41,386 nt of DNA from Porphyromonas sp. (GTDB lineage Bacteria > Bacteroidota > Bacteroidia > Bacteroidales > Porphyromonadaceae), in NCBI GenBank assembly GCA_030532365.1, contig JAUNLH010000012.1, positions 1-41,386 on the forward strand, written 5' to 3'. The stretch's first letter is position 1; every line of letters begins with the position of its first letter. Shown in pieces: positions 8,547 through 17,864 of the stretch. Made by a program: the position numbers and the translations under genes. The notes beneath the pieces were generated by a model. The model was not told where the DNA came from and searched no databases. It saw nothing but the letters and a program-made list of their open reading frames with translations.

Positions 8547-10045
8547 AGAGTTTTATCGTTTTCGTTATTGTCTTGTATGATATTTGCTTTTATCCTTGTA
8601 TCCAAGAGGGTTACCTCTATTGGTCTGTCAAAGTCAAGCGTATCACGCTTAGTTACTTTACGCCCATTCTGCGTGACAGGCAGGTAGCCACGAGCCATAA
8701 TGGAGGTTGGGTCATAAAGTTTTGCAGTCTGCTCCAAAAGGCTTAGTCGTGCGTCTTCCTTCGTTAACATAGTTGAGAGGAAGTGTCGTAGCTGAGAGGT
8801 CATAAGTTGCACGCTGTTCTTACTCTCACTCAAGCGACTGCTCACTCCGGAGAGCACCATGGTAAGAGTTGTCGTATAGCGTGCTAAGGCCTTGTCTTTC
8901 TCCAACTGGCGTCTCGTCAATTGTTCAGTGCGAAACTGAGCCTCTCGGATCTTACTACGACCAGCCTCAAGCCTTCTATGGAGCAGTCGCTCAATCCGCT
9001 GTTGATGCCTGTGCCGTTGCTCAGTCGCTTCCATCTCTATATGTGCGAGCGTGACCCTTAACTCGTATATGTTTTTGTGAATAGCATTTTGGATGGAGGT
9101 CTGCGACTGCAGAAGCAACTCTTCGAGCTTCGTCTCCGCCATCAGTAGTCTGTATAGTGCGTCTTCTGCACCTCGAAGTAAGAAGTCTGCGACTGCTGTG
9201 GGGGTCTTAAGGGCTGTATGTGCTACGAGGTCAGCGACCGACTCATCTCGCTCATGACCTATACCAGTGATGATTGGGAGAGGGTAGTTTGCAAGGTTGC
9301 AGGTGAGGACATAGTCATCAAAGGCTGCCAGGTCCATACGACTGCCCCCCCCACGTATGAGTACCACGGCATCGTACTCCTCCATCCTCTCAGCTATATG
9401 ATCCAGTGCTTTAAGCACCGATCTCGTTGTATTCTCGCCCTGCATCGTTGCTGGGTATAAATCGGTCTTAATCAGTGCTCCAACCCTGCTTTGCTTGATC
9501 TGCTTTAGGAAGTCACCCCATCCAGCAGCCGTGGAGGAGGAGATGACAGCTACACGCCTTATGAAGCGTGGTAAGGCGATCTGTTTGTTCAGGTCAATGA
9601 CTCCCTCCTCTGTCAGCCGTTTGATGGTCTCCTTTTTCAGGCGCTCCAGATGTCCTAGAGTGTACTCTGGGTTGATGTCATAAACGACCAAAGAAAGTCC
9701 ATAGACAGGGTGCATGTTCACTTTGACATAGAGCATCAGCTCCATGCCTGCCTGTATTGTACTGCCTGTGATCGACTTAAATCGTGGAATGACCCGACTC
9801 GCCACTCCTGCCCATAGGTTTGCCCTTATATGTGCGATCTGTTGCCCATCTTCAGTTTGTGCGAGCTGCATGTACCAATGCCCGCTACCTGAGTGGTATC
9901 CTGAATCGATTACCTCCGCGATTACCCAGTACTGACCGTAAAAGGTGCGTTTCAGTACTCCCTCGATGCTCTTTAGGAGCTCGACGAGCTGATATGCCTT
10001 AGGACCTACAGCATCACTTTGGTATAGAGGAGCAGGATCACCCAT
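8543..10045 (-). CDS. xseA: Exodeoxyribonuclease VII large subunit
   Basis: This 500-aa catalytic subunit degrades single-stranded DNA from both ends. It shows an N-terminal OB fold (about 15-115), the catalytic domain with the [14 protein letters not shown] motif and [24 protein letters not shown] (shortened: [16 protein letters not shown]), and a long C-terminal coiled coil of about 180 residues that carries XseB. It overlaps rdgB upstream by 8 nt and xseB downstream by 4 nt. It is slightly longer than E. coli XseA (456 aa), which is common in Bacteroidota. Confidence 0.95.
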   Translation of the reverse strand: MGDPAPLYQSDAVGPKAYQLVELLKSIEGVLKRTFYGQYWVIAEVIDSGYHSGSGHWYMQLAQTEDGQQIAHIRANLWAGVASRVIPRFKSITGSTIQAGMELMLYVKVNMHPVYGLSLVVYDINPEYTLGHLERLKKETIKRLTEEGVIDLNKQIALPRFIRRVAVISSSTAAGWGDFLKQIKQSRVGALIKTDLYPATMQGENTTRSVLKALDHIAERMEEYDAVVLIRGGGSRMDLAAFDDYVLTCNLANYPLPIITGIGHERDESVADLVAHTALKTPTAVADFLLRGAEDALYRLLMAETKLEELLLQSQTSIQNAIHKNIYELRVTLAHIEMEATEQRHRHQQRIERLLHRRLEAGRSKIREAQFRTEQLTRRQLEKDKALARYTTTLTMVLSGVSSRLSESKNSVQLMTSQLRHFLSTMLTKEDARLSLLEQTAKLYDPTSIMARGYLPVTQNGRKVTKRDTLDFDRPIEVTLLDTRIKANIIQDNNENDKTL

Positions 10046-10637
10046 TTCCGAGGTATTTGGCTAGGAAGTTCGCAAGTTCGTTTGTAGCTCTGTATCTATG
10101 ACTGATACGATTCTTTTCCTCACTAGACATTTCAGCGAAGGATTGCTCAAAGCCATCAGGGCGGAATATTGGATCATACCCAAATCCTCCCTCACCACGG
10201 GGCTTAGTGAGTATCTCACCCTTAACTTCCCCTTCAAAGAGATACTCCTCCCCGTCAAGAAGGAGAGCTATCACAGTTCGAAAGCGTGCTGTTCGGTTGC
10301 TCTCCCCCTCCAGCTCCTTTAGCAGCTTTCTGACATTGTCCTCGGCCTTGCATTCTGGACCAGCATATCTGGCAGAGTAGACTCCAGGTGCCCCGTTGAG
10401 CACCTCCACCTCTAGCCCGGTATCATCAGCAAAGCATGTTGTGCTATACCTGCGGAGCACTTCATACGCTTTCTGGAGGGCGTTTGCCTCAAGTGTATCC
10501 CCATCTTCAGGTATCTCCTGCTGGTCGTTGACGTCAGTTAGGGAGCGTAGCTCTACACCAGGAAGTCCACGTTGTTTCAGGATCTCCTGTATCTCATCTA
10601 CCTTATGCTGGTTATGTGTTGCAAAGAGGAGTTTCAT
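10038..10637 (-). CDS. rdgB: XTP/dITP pyrophosphatase (RdgB/HAM1 family)
   Basis: This cytoplasmic house-cleaning enzyme of 199 aa hydrolyses non-canonical purine triphosphates (dITP, XTP) to monophosphates. Family motifs are the N-terminal [11 protein letters not shown] (substrate and metal site), [22 protein letters not shown] (shortened: [12 protein letters not shown]) with the catalytic Asp pair, FGYDPIF and the C-terminal SHRYRA. It sits between yitT (4-nt overlap) and xseA (8-nt overlap) in a compact minus-strand operon. Confidence 0.96.
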   Translation of the reverse strand: MKLLFATHNQHKVDEIQEILKQRGLPGVELRSLTDVNDQQEIPEDGDTLEANALQKAYEVLRRYSTTCFADDTGLEVEVLNGAPGVYSARYAGPECKAEDNVRKLLKELEGESNRTARFRTVIALLLDGEEYLFEGEVKGEILTKPRGEGGFGYDPIFRPDGFEQSFAEMSSEEKNRISHRYRATNELANFLAKYLGNG

Positions 10638-11557
10638 TCTTTCTCTTTCTGCTCTCGTCTTTTCCTCCGCTCGCTTACCTTGATGGCATCAAAGCCCTCC
10701 CCATACACACTGCTTGTTGTGGTCTTGGTGATAAACGCCTGCTGGTCGACCTCCTTGACAGCTCGTAGGATCTCATTACCCATTGACTTTCTCGCCACGA
10801 CCATCACTATCTTCTTCTCCTCTCCAGAGTAGGCGCCCTCGCCTTTCAAGAAGGTGACTCCGCGGTTCAGCTCGGTCATGATCTTCTTAGCCATCTCATC
10901 GGGGCACCTAGTCATGATGAGGAATTGTACACTCTGCTTGGTGCCGTCTAGGAAGTAATCCAAAGAGAAGTTGGTGATCAAGATCTGGATCATGCTGAAA
11001 ACCAGCTTGTCCGGATCATGAAATACAAACCAGCTCGAAACCACCGTCACAGCATCGATGTACATGAGTGTACGCCCGATCGTGACTGGCTTGTACTTGT
11101 GTACGATGGCAGCCACGATGTCGGTGCCACCGGTAGAGCCGTTTCTAGAAAAGATGATTGCTAAGCTGAGTCCGATCAATATCGATCCCAGCACTGTAGC
11201 CATTGCGGTCTGTCCCTGCAGGGGTAGGTAGTCACGCATCAGAGGGAGTACGTACTTCTCTACTGATGTCGTGCCCACTCCTAGGATCAAGACGCTGTAA
11301 ACGGTCTTTAGGCTAAAGCGCCATCCCAGGACCTTGAGCGCCACGAAGAGCAGGGATAGGTTGATGAAGTTGTAAGGTAGAGAGAAGGGGACATTAAATG
11401 CCCAGCTAATAACAGACGAGATACCAGCTAACCCACCGCTGGTGATCTCGTGACTGTAGATAAATCCAAAATAAGCTACGAGATAGAGGAGTAGTCCGAA
11501 CGTGACCATCACATAATCTCGTACATTCTGGTAGATGACCTTTGTTTTACTTGACAT
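10634..11557 (-). CDS. YitT family membrane protein
   Basis: This 307-aa inner-membrane protein has five or six hydrophobic segments in residues 15-190, with the YitT/DUF161 glycine-rich pattern ([13 protein letters not shown] and [13 protein letters not shown]). A C-terminal cytoplasmic DUF2179-type domain of about 80 residues follows. The family's biochemical role is not established; transport has been proposed. It follows leuS by 37 nt and overlaps rdgB by 4 nt, so it is co-transcribed with housekeeping genes. Confidence 0.88.
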   Translation of the reverse strand: MSSKTKVIYQNVRDYVMVTFGLLLYLVAYFGFIYSHEITSGGLAGISSVISWAFNVPFSLPYNFINLSLLFVALKVLGWRFSLKTVYSVLILGVGTTSVEKYVLPLMRDYLPLQGQTAMATVLGSILIGLSLAIIFSRNGSTGGTDIVAAIVHKYKPVTIGRTLMYIDAVTVVSSWFVFHDPDKLVFSMIQILITNFSLDYFLDGTKQSVQFLIMTRCPDEMAKKIMTELNRGVTFLKGEGAYSGEEKKIVMVVARKSMGNEILRAVKEVDQQAFITKTTTSSVYGEGFDAIKVSERRKRREQKEKE

Positions 11558-11594
11558 TTCTTTATAGTGGTAAATTAGTGGTTTTTTCCTGTAA

Positions 11595-14387
11595 TTATTT
11601 GCCAGTGACTAGGTTAACGATGCGCCCAGGCACTACGATTACCTTTTTGATCTCTTTGCCAGTGATTAGTTCCTGTACATCTGGGCTTGCCATCACTTGC
11701 TCCTCGATTTGCTCCTTGGTGAGGTCAGCGGGGAGTTGCTTCTGCAGGCGCACCTTACCATTGACAGAGATCGGATAGTTGATAATGCTCTCTTTGAGGT
11801 AGGCTTCATTGAGCTCAGGATAAGGAGCAAAGGTAACAGTGCTGTCATGCCCCAGCTGGTGCCATATCTCTTCAGCCAAGTGAGGTGCAAAGGGAGATAG
11901 TAGGACTATAAAGTCCTCCAGTATCGCCCTCTTATTGCACTTGATGGCTTGCAGGTCGTTCAGGCAGACCATAAATGCGCTGACACACGTGTTGAATGAT
12001 ATATTTTCAATGCCCCACGATACTTTCTTGATGGCTGTGTGAAGTATCTTCAGCTCTTCTGGGGTCGCCTTTTCCTCAGATAGAGCCACCTTGCCTGAGT
12101 CGTCAAAGTAAAGTCCATGTACCCTACGGAGGAAGCGGAAGACCCCATCAATGCCGTTGGTATCCCATGGCTTTGCCTGCTCTAGTGGTCCTAAAAACAT
12201 CTCATAGACGCGCAGAGTGTCGGCTCCGTACTCCTCAATGATATCGTCGGGGTTGACTACGTTGAGGTAGGTCTTACCCATCTTCTCTATCGTCCATCCA
12301 CACAGGTAAGTACCGTCCTCCTCAAGTATAAACTCCGCATCTACTCTGTCTGGCTGAGACTTCTTAAATGCCTCTAGATCTAGCTTGTCGTTGTGTACGA
12401 TATGGATGTCGACGTGCATTGGCTGTACGTCATACTCATCTTTCTTACTGTAGGTGACGTAGGTATTGGTGCCCTTGATCCGGTATATAAAGTTGGATCT
12501 CCCTTGGATCATTCCTTGGTTTACCAGGCGCTTGTAGGGCTCCTCCTCGTAGATGAGCCCGAGGTCGTATAGGAACATGTTCCAAAACCTACTGTATATC
12601 AGGTGTCCTGTCGCATGCTCTGTACCACCAACATAGAGGTCAACACTCCTCCAGTACTTATTCTTCTCAGGATCCACTAGGGCTTGGTCATTGTGTGGAT
12701 CCATATACCTGAGGAAATAAGCTGAGCTACCAGCAAAGCCAGGCATAGTGTTGAGTTCTAGAGGATAACCCTCCTCGGTCTTCCAGTTTCTCGCTCTACC
12801 TAGTGGTGGATCGCCAGCTTCGGTAGGGAGGTACTTATCTACCTCAGGTAGCGTAAGGGGAAGCTCCTCATCCTTAAGAGGATAGGGCATACCTTCCTTG
12901 TAATAGATAGGGAAGGGCTCACCCCAGTACCTCTGACGGCTGTAGATGGCATCTCTGAGCTTGTAGTTTACTTTACGGCTTCCTACGCCTCTCTCGGTGA
13001 GGTATGCTGCCATCTTGTATATCGCATCATCGACATCCAGCCCGTTGAGGAAATCGGAGTTGACCATGGTACCCTCATGGCTGTCCATTGCGTCGTCCCA
13101 TGTCGTAGGATCGGTGAGGGTGGAGTCGCCCTTGGGCTGTACCACTTGTACGATTGGTAGCTCGAAGTGCTTGGCAAAGGCAAAGTCTCTCGTGTCATGA
13201 GCCGGTACTGCCATCACTGCTCCTGTGCCATAGCCCGCCACCACATAGTCGCTCACCCATATTGGGATGGGTGCTCCCGTAACTGGGTGTACGGCATACC
13301 CGCCGGTGAAGACGCCTGTCACCTTGCGATTGATCATGCGCTCCCGCTCGGAGAGTAGCTTAGACTTCTCAATATAATACTCCACATCTGCTCTTTGCTC
13401 ATCAGAGGTGACTATATCTACAATGTCACTCTCCGGTGCCAGTACCATAAATGTGACACCAAAGAGCGTGTCAGCCCGTGTGGTGAAGACAGTGATCTTC
13501 TCGTCAGCATCCTTGATATCAAAAGTCACTTCGGTACCGGAGGAGCGGCCGATCCAATTGCGCTGGGTCTCCTTGAGAGCATTGTTCCAGTCGAGCTTTT
13601 TGAGCCCTTCTAGCAAGCGATCTGCATAGGCTGTCGTGCGTAGGCACCATTGGGTCATCACCTTCTGAACGACGGGGAAGCCACCGCGCACCGAGAGCCC
13701 CTCGCTCACCTCGTCATTTGCAAGCACAGTGCCTAGATCAGCGCACCAGTTGACGACCGTCTCGCCAAGATAAGCGATGCGGTAGTTCATCAGCACCTCT
13801 TGCTGCTCTACTTCGCTCATGCTCCGCCACTCCTCTGCGGTGAAGCGTAGCTCGTCGGTCCCTTTTGCATGGATGCCCTCGCTACCATTTTTCTCAAAGT
13901 GCTCGACCAGCTGGGCGATAGGTAGTGCCTTATTTGCCTCTGTGTCGAAATAGCTCTCGAACATCCTGATAAATGTCCACTGAGTCCACTTGTAATACTC
14001 TGGGTCGCTGGTATTTATCTTTCGGCTCCAGTCGTAGCTAAAGCCGATATTATCCAGCTGTTCGCGGTACTTCGCAGTATTGATTTGAGTGGTGATCTCC
14101 GGGTGTTGTCCTGTCTGGATGGCGTACTGCTCTGCAGGTAGTCCAAAAGCATCAAAGCCCATGGGATGCAGTACGTTGTATCCCTTGTGCCGCATGTATC
14201 GGCTCAGGATATCAGAGGCGATATAGCCTAGAGGGTGCCCTACGTGCAGTCCAGACCCAGAGGGGTAAGGAAACATATCTAGGACATAATACTTAGGCTT
14301 GCTCTCATCCTCGGTCACCCGATACGTGTCATTGTCACGCCAGTACTGTTGCCACTTTTTTTCAATCTCTGTGAAGTTATAATCCAT
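11595..14387 (-). CDS. leuS: Leucyl-tRNA synthetase with a variant KMSKS loop
   Basis: This class I aminoacyl-tRNA synthetase of 930 aa charges tRNA-Leu. The HIGH-type signature is [12 protein letters not shown] near residue 40-50. The CP1 editing domain is present ([17 protein letters not shown] and [18 protein letters not shown]), as is the C-terminal tRNA-binding part. The KMSKS loop reads KMGKT at residues 702-706, before the conserved NVVNPDDII, so both Ser positions are changed while both lysines remain. This may be a lineage variant. It is the first gene of the leuS-yitT-rdgB-xseA-xseB unit and is divergent from trmD. Confidence 0.96.
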   Translation of the reverse strand: MDYNFTEIEKKWQQYWRDNDTYRVTEDESKPKYYVLDMFPYPSGSGLHVGHPLGYIASDILSRYMRHKGYNVLHPMGFDAFGLPAEQYAIQTGQHPEITTQINTAKYREQLDNIGFSYDWSRKINTSDPEYYKWTQWTFIRMFESYFDTEANKALPIAQLVEHFEKNGSEGIHAKGTDELRFTAEEWRSMSEVEQQEVLMNYRIAYLGETVVNWCADLGTVLANDEVSEGLSVRGGFPVVQKVMTQWCLRTTAYADRLLEGLKKLDWNNALKETQRNWIGRSSGTEVTFDIKDADEKITVFTTRADTLFGVTFMVLAPESDIVDIVTSDEQRADVEYYIEKSKLLSERERMINRKVTGVFTGGYAVHPVTGAPIPIWVSDYVVAGYGTGAVMAVPAHDTRDFAFAKHFELPIVQVVQPKGDSTLTDPTTWDDAMDSHEGTMVNSDFLNGLDVDDAIYKMAAYLTERGVGSRKVNYKLRDAIYSRQRYWGEPFPIYYKEGMPYPLKDEELPLTLPEVDKYLPTEAGDPPLGRARNWKTEEGYPLELNTMPGFAGSSAYFLRYMDPHNDQALVDPEKNKYWRSVDLYVGGTEHATGHLIYSRFWNMFLYDLGLIYEEEPYKRLVNQGMIQGRSNFIYRIKGTNTYVTYSKKDEYDVQPMHVDIHIVHNDKLDLEAFKKSQPDRVDAEFILEEDGTYLCGWTIEKMGKTYLNVVNPDDIIEEYGADTLRVYEMFLGPLEQAKPWDTNGIDGVFRFLRRVHGLYFDDSGKVALSEEKATPEELKILHTAIKKVSWGIENISFNTCVSAFMVCLNDLQAIKCNKRAILEDFIVLLSPFAPHLAEEIWHQLGHDSTVTFAPYPELNEAYLKESIINYPISVNGKVRLQKQLPADLTKEQIEEQVMASPDVQELITGKEIKKVIVVPGRIVNLVTGK

Positions 14388-14460
14388 ATCTATCTAGTTT
14401 TTAACTCTCTTTCGTGAAGCGCAGTCGAGACCATTCAACTGTAGGCGGTCACACCTTCTG

Positions 14461-14468
14461 CAAAAATA
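14461..14468 (-). promoter_or_regulatory. Candidate -7 box for leuS operon
   Basis: The minus strand reads TATTTTTG, which fits TAnnTTTG, and would give a leader of about 70 nt before the leuS ATG. The surrounding DNA is AT-rich and no -33 element is clear, so a chance match is possible. Confidence 0.4.
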
Positions 14469-14615
14469 CACAAAAAAGCTCTATCCATCGCTGTTCTTTT
14501 TTATAGCTCAAGCTGATTTTTTATTTAACCGGTACTAAGTTAGTATTTGTAGAATAATAACGCTGAGGTTATTATAAAAGCGGCCTCGTTATGCTAGAAA
14601 ATGGTAGTCGAGAGA

Positions 14616-14623
14616 TACCTTTG
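14616..14623 (+). promoter_or_regulatory. Candidate plus-strand -7 box upstream of array B
   Basis: TACCTTTG matches TAnnTTTG exactly. If used, transcription would begin near 14627 and run through the whole palindrome array into trmD, giving trmD a structured leader of about 200 nt. No -33 TTG lies at the standard spacing. Confidence 0.35.
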
Positions 14624-14652
14624 TAGATGCGGAATTGGAAGTTGTCGGTTAC

Positions 14653-14757
14653 TGACCCCCGAACTCAGAAAATCTAAGTTCCCAACTTCGACACGTCGAA
14701 GTTCCGGTCTTAGATGTATCGAAGTTCCCAACTTAGATCAGCTTAAGTTGGGAACTT
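14653..14757. repeat. Array B of 13-nt palindromes, exact 23-nt period
   Basis: Clear units start at 14676, 14699, 14722 and 14745, exactly 23 nt apart. They are AAGTTCCCAACTT, AAGTTCCGGTCTT (degenerate), AAGTTCCCAACTT and AAGTTGGGAACTT. A fifth, badly decayed unit (CCCCGAACTC) lies in register at about 14653. The 10-nt spacers are CGACACGTCG, AGATGTATCG and AGATCAGCTT. The last unit is the reverse complement of the first, so unit orientation varies within one array. The array sits between two plus-strand promoter-like boxes ahead of trmD. Confidence 0.88.
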
Positions 14758-14808
14758 AAATAGGAGTGAGTTGCGAATGGAGACAACGTGTGCTACGACT
14801 ATTTTTAT

Positions 14809-14816
14809 TAACTTTG
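14809..14816 (+). promoter_or_regulatory. -7 promoter box immediately upstream of trmD
   Basis: TAACTTTG is identical to the boxes upstream of pstS, the cytidylate-kinase-like gene and the sigma54 activator gene. With the usual spacing transcription would start at about 14820-14823, only 2-8 nt before the trmD ATG codons at 14825/14828, predicting a nearly leaderless mRNA. Confidence 0.6.
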
Positions 14817-14827
14817 TGGCACTTATG

Positions 14828-15514
14828 ATGAGGATAGATATTATTACAGTTTTGCCGGAAATGCTGGAGGGCTTTTTGCACACCTCCATCCTCAAGCGCG
14901 CACAAGATAAGGGGCTGGCTCATATAGAGCTACATAATCTACGCGACTATGCTACCAATAAGTGGAAGCGAGTAGACGATTATCCTTTTGGCGGAGATGC
15001 GGGGATGGTGATGCAGATAGAGCCTGTAGACCGTGCGATCCAGGCACTTAAGGCTGAGAGAGAGTATGACGATGTGATCTTTACCTCGCCCGATGGTGAG
15101 ATGCTGTCGCAACCTCTGGTGAATGAATTGTCGCTTGAGCAAAATCTGATCATCCTCTGTGGTCATTACAAAGGTGTGGACCATAGGGTCCGAGAGCATC
15201 TGGTGACACGTGAGATCTCTGTAGGAGACTACGTGCTGACGGGTGGGGAGTTGCCAGCAGCGATCATAGCTGATGCTGTGGTGCGACTAGTACCAGGGGT
15301 GCTTGGAAATGAGGAGAGCGCGCTCTCCGACTCGTTTCAAGACTCTCTCTTAGCACCGCCAGTGTACACGCGACCTGCCGAGTACAACGGATGGAGGGTG
15401 CCTGATGTCTTGCTCTCAGGTCATCAAGCAAAGATAGAGGAGTGGAAGCTCGAGCAGTCGATAGAGCGTACCAAGAGACTGCGCCCTTACCTGATGCAGG
15501 GGAGGTCGTCATAA
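14828..15514 (+). CDS. trmD: tRNA (guanine-N1-)-methyltransferase TrmD
   Basis: This SPOUT-family enzyme methylates G37 at N1 in tRNAs and so prevents +1 frameshifting. From the ATG at 14828 it is 228 aa. It begins with the family start [12 protein letters not shown] and carries GGDAGMVMQ, the trefoil-knot SAM site ([12 protein letters not shown] and [14 protein letters not shown]) and the C-terminal helical tRNA-binding part. An in-frame ORF extends upstream to a TTG at 14771, but that stretch contains the TAACTTTG promoter box and has no homology to TrmD, so I reject it. An adjacent ATG at 14825 is equally possible. It precedes guaA by 45 nt. Confidence 0.95.
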   Translation: MRIDIITVLPEMLEGFLHTSILKRAQDKGLAHIELHNLRDYATNKWKRVDDYPFGGDAGMVMQIEPVDRAIQALKAEREYDDVIFTSPDGEMLSQPLVNELSLEQNLIILCGHYKGVDHRVREHLVTREISVGDYVLTGGELPAAIIADAVVRLVPGVLGNEESALSDSFQDSLLAPPVYTRPAEYNGWRVPDVLLSGHQAKIEEWKLEQSIERTKRLRPYLMQGRSS

Positions 15515-15559
15515 GTTGGAGATTGTGAACTATTTGGTCAGAAAATATACAAGAGCCCT

Positions 15560-17080
15560 ATGTTGAAGAAGATTTTAATCCTGGACTTCGGATCTCAGAC
15601 TACCCAGCTGATCGGCAGACGCATACGTGAGCTGGGCGTCTACTCTGAGATCGTCCCTTATCACTCTATCCCAGAGAACTTCGATGACATCCTCGGAGTC
15701 ATCCTCTCCGGTAGCCCCTATTCGGTGCACGATGAGGATGCGTTTAAGATAGATCTCGATGCCATCCCTGAGCAACTCCCAGTACTTGGTATTTGCTACG
15801 GGGCACAGTTTATTGTCGATGCGCTTGGCGGTGAGGTTGTCTCTGCGGAGCATAAGGAGTATGGCAAGTCTCTGCTCAATGTGCTAGATACATCGGATCC
15901 TCTGCTTGCTGGTATTTCGGATAAGAGCCAGGTCTGGATGTCGCATGGTGACAGCATTGCTCGCTTGCCTGAGGGTGCAGTGTTGCTGGCGAAGACTGAG
16001 CAGATCCCAGTTGCAGTGTACAGACTGCAGGATAAGAAGCTATGGGGCGTCCAGTTTCATCCAGAAGTAGCACACACCCTAGAGGGGATGAAGCTCCTGG
16101 AGAACTTCCTTCGTATCTGCGGTGCTGAGGCGACATGGACTCCTGCTTCGTTTGTAGAGAGTACAGTGGCTCGCCTGCGCGAAGAGCTGGGTGATGATAA
16201 GGTGATACTGGCGCTCAGTGGTGGAGTAGACTCGAGTGTCTGTGCCGTGATGCTGAATAAGGCTATTGGGCGCAACCTCACCTGTGTCTTTGTAAATCAC
16301 GGACTTCTGAGAAAAAACGAGTACAAGGATGTCCTCGAGATGTATGAGCACTTGGGTCTCAATATCATAGGGGTGGACGCAAGCGAGTATTTCTATGAGC
16401 GTCTGCGTGGAGTGTCAGATCCGGAAAAGAAGCGTAAGATCATAGGGCAAGGGTTCATCGAAGTCTTTGATAAAGAGGCTGCTAAGCTAAAGGATGTCAA
16501 GTGGCTAGGTCAGGGTACGATCTATCCGGATGTGATTGAGTCGCTCTCTATATCTGGGACGGTGATTAAGAGCCACCACAATGTGGGTGGACTACCTGAG
16601 GAGATGAAACTCAAGCTGGTGGAGCCACTGAGGATGCTCTTTAAGGACGAGGTGCGTCGTGTAGGCGAGGAGCTTGGTATGCCCCGCGAGATGATATCCC
16701 GCCACCCCTTCCCAGGTCCAGGGCTAGGCATCCGTATCCTTGGAGACATCACTCCTGAGAAGGTGAGAGTGCTACAGGAGGCTGACTATATCTTTACCAA
16801 GAAGTTGCGTGAGTGGGAGCTCTACGAGTCGGTATGGCAGTCTGGTACTATCTTACTACCGGTGCGCTCTGTCGGCGTGATGGGAGATGAGCGCACTTAT
16901 GACAACGTGGTGGCACTGAGGGCAGTTCAGAGTGTAGATGCCATGACAGCCGACTGGGTACATCTGCCACATGACTTTTTGGCTGAGGTCTCTACAGAGA
17001 TCATCAATAATGTGGCAGGTGTCAACCGCGTCGTGTATGACATTAGCTCCAAACCACCTGCAACCATAGAGTGGGAGTGA
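15560..17080 (+). CDS. guaA: GMP synthase (glutamine-hydrolysing)
   Basis: This two-domain enzyme of 506 aa converts XMP to GMP. The N-terminal class I glutamine amidotransferase domain has nucleophile Cys79 in LGICYGAQ and the His/Glu pair in FHPEVAHT. The ATP-pyrophosphatase domain has the P-loop LSGGVDSSV near residue 218, followed by the dimerisation domain ending in [13 protein letters not shown]. Length is typical (about 505-525). It is probably co-transcribed with trmD, 45 nt upstream. Confidence 0.97.
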   Translation: MLKKILILDFGSQTTQLIGRRIRELGVYSEIVPYHSIPENFDDILGVILSGSPYSVHDEDAFKIDLDAIPEQLPVLGICYGAQFIVDALGGEVVSAEHKEYGKSLLNVLDTSDPLLAGISDKSQVWMSHGDSIARLPEGAVLLAKTEQIPVAVYRLQDKKLWGVQFHPEVAHTLEGMKLLENFLRICGAEATWTPASFVESTVARLREELGDDKVILALSGGVDSSVCAVMLNKAIGRNLTCVFVNHGLLRKNEYKDVLEMYEHLGLNIIGVDASEYFYERLRGVSDPEKKRKIIGQGFIEVFDKEAAKLKDVKWLGQGTIYPDVIESLSISGTVIKSHHNVGGLPEEMKLKLVEPLRMLFKDEVRRVGEELGMPREMISRHPFPGPGLGIRILGDITPEKVRVLQEADYIFTKKLREWELYESVWQSGTILLPVRSVGVMGDERTYDNVVALRAVQSVDAMTADWVHLPHDFLAEVSTEIINNVAGVNRVVYDISSKPPATIEWE

Positions 17081-17119
17081 TCTAGGGTACTTGGTCCTGC
17101 ATGTCATGAGAGTGTTTGC

Positions 17120-17127
17120 TAACTTTG
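17120..17127 (+). promoter_or_regulatory. -7 promoter box for the kinase-clpC unit
   Basis: TAACTTTG fits TAnnTTTG and predicts a start near 17131, about 41 nt before the ATG at 17172. A TTGG at 17091 is a loose -33 candidate, with a spacer a few bases longer than usual. Confidence 0.6.
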
Positions 17128-17171
17128 TTTGAGAGCAAGGTGCATATAACTAACGTTTAAGGAAAGATGCT

Positions 17172-17831
17172 ATGGCAGAATTTAGTAAAGATACATTCGC
17201 AATATGTGTGGGACGCTCCTACGGGAGCGGAGGGCTCTCTTTTGCCCATGCCCTAAGTAAGAGGCTTGGGATCCCGCTGTATGACAAGAATATCCTCGAC
17301 GAGGCAGCCAAGGATAGCAATATTCGTAGGGATCTCTTCGAGAAGGCGGATGAGCATGGAACTTTCTCTATGCCTATGGTCTATGGTGCTGACTATGGAG
17401 TGGCGCCGCCCTCCCTGATGGTATGTGCCAATAACCTGCTCTCAAACGAGAATCTCTTTAATATTCAGTCAGATGTCATACGCGATCTGGCTGCCAAGCA
17501 CTCTGCGATCTTTGTGGGGCGTGCAGCAGACTTCATCCTCAAGGATCACCCCAATCTATTTTCTATCTTTATTGCTGAGAATGAGGAGTTAAGGATAACT
17601 CGCATTAAGAAGCGACAGAACCTAGAGAGTGACAAGGAGGCGCATAAGGAGATGGAGCGCCAGGACAAGACCCGCCGGGATTACTATAACTTCTATACGG
17701 CAGGACGATGGGGCAGGGCCGAAAACTACGACTTATCATTGCAGCTCTCCTACTTTGGCATAGATTATGCTGTAGACTTGGTAGTGGATGTACTCCGCCA
17801 TAAGGGCTTCCCCCTAAGGGAAGACTTGTGA
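17172..17831 (+). CDS. Cytidylate kinase-like family protein
   Basis: This 219-aa P-loop protein belongs to the cytidylate-kinase-like group (Cytidylate_kin2). It has an N-terminal phosphate-binding segment GRSYGSGGLSFAHALSKRLG (a relaxed Walker A), a YDKNIL segment, FVGRAADFIL and the LID-like R-rich region RITRIKKRQNL followed by DKTRRDYYNFYT. True substrates of this group are not well defined; a nucleoside-monophosphate kinase role is likely but not certain. It follows guaA by 91 nt behind its own promoter box and precedes clpC by 33 nt. An A/G-rich AAGGAAAG lies 5 nt before the ATG. Confidence 0.85.
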   Translation: MAEFSKDTFAICVGRSYGSGGLSFAHALSKRLGIPLYDKNILDEAAKDSNIRRDLFEKADEHGTFSMPMVYGADYGVAPPSLMVCANNLLSNENLFNIQSDVIRDLAAKHSAIFVGRAADFILKDHPNLFSIFIAENEELRITRIKKRQNLESDKEAHKEMERQDKTRRDYYNFYTAGRWGRAENYDLSLQLSYFGIDYAVDLVVDVLRHKGFPLREDL

Positions 17832-17852
17832 TGATGCACAATACTACTGATT

Positions 17853-17859
17853 AAGGAGG
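17853..17859 (+). promoter_or_regulatory. Strong Shine-Dalgarno sequence of clpC
   Basis: AAGGAGG ends 5 nt before the ATG at 17865. It is a near-perfect anti-16S complement at near-optimal distance. Bacteroidota genes normally lack such sequences, and none of the other starts inspected here has one this strong. It fixes the start codon of the downstream gene. Confidence 0.75.
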
Positions 17860-17864
17860 ATTAA

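Larger units (their letters stand above)
14388..14770. other. Divergent intergenic region leuS/trmD
   Basis: This gap between divergent operons holds, left to right, the candidate leuS promoter box, an AT-rich stretch with poly-T/poly-A tracts (about 14490-14580), a plus-strand TACCTTTG promoter-like box at 14616-14623, and palindrome array B at 14653-14757. No ORF, tRNA or riboswitch pattern was recognised. Confidence 0.7.

Noticed and set aside
14653-14757. CRISPR array interpretation of the periodic repeats
   Set aside because: Units are 13-nt palindromes with 10-nt partly repeated spacers, far shorter than CRISPR repeats and spacers, and no cas gene is present.
14771-14827. TTG-initiated extension of trmD
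   Set aside because: It contains the TAACTTTG promoter box and does not resemble TrmD, which normally begins M-R-I/F-D-I-I-T.
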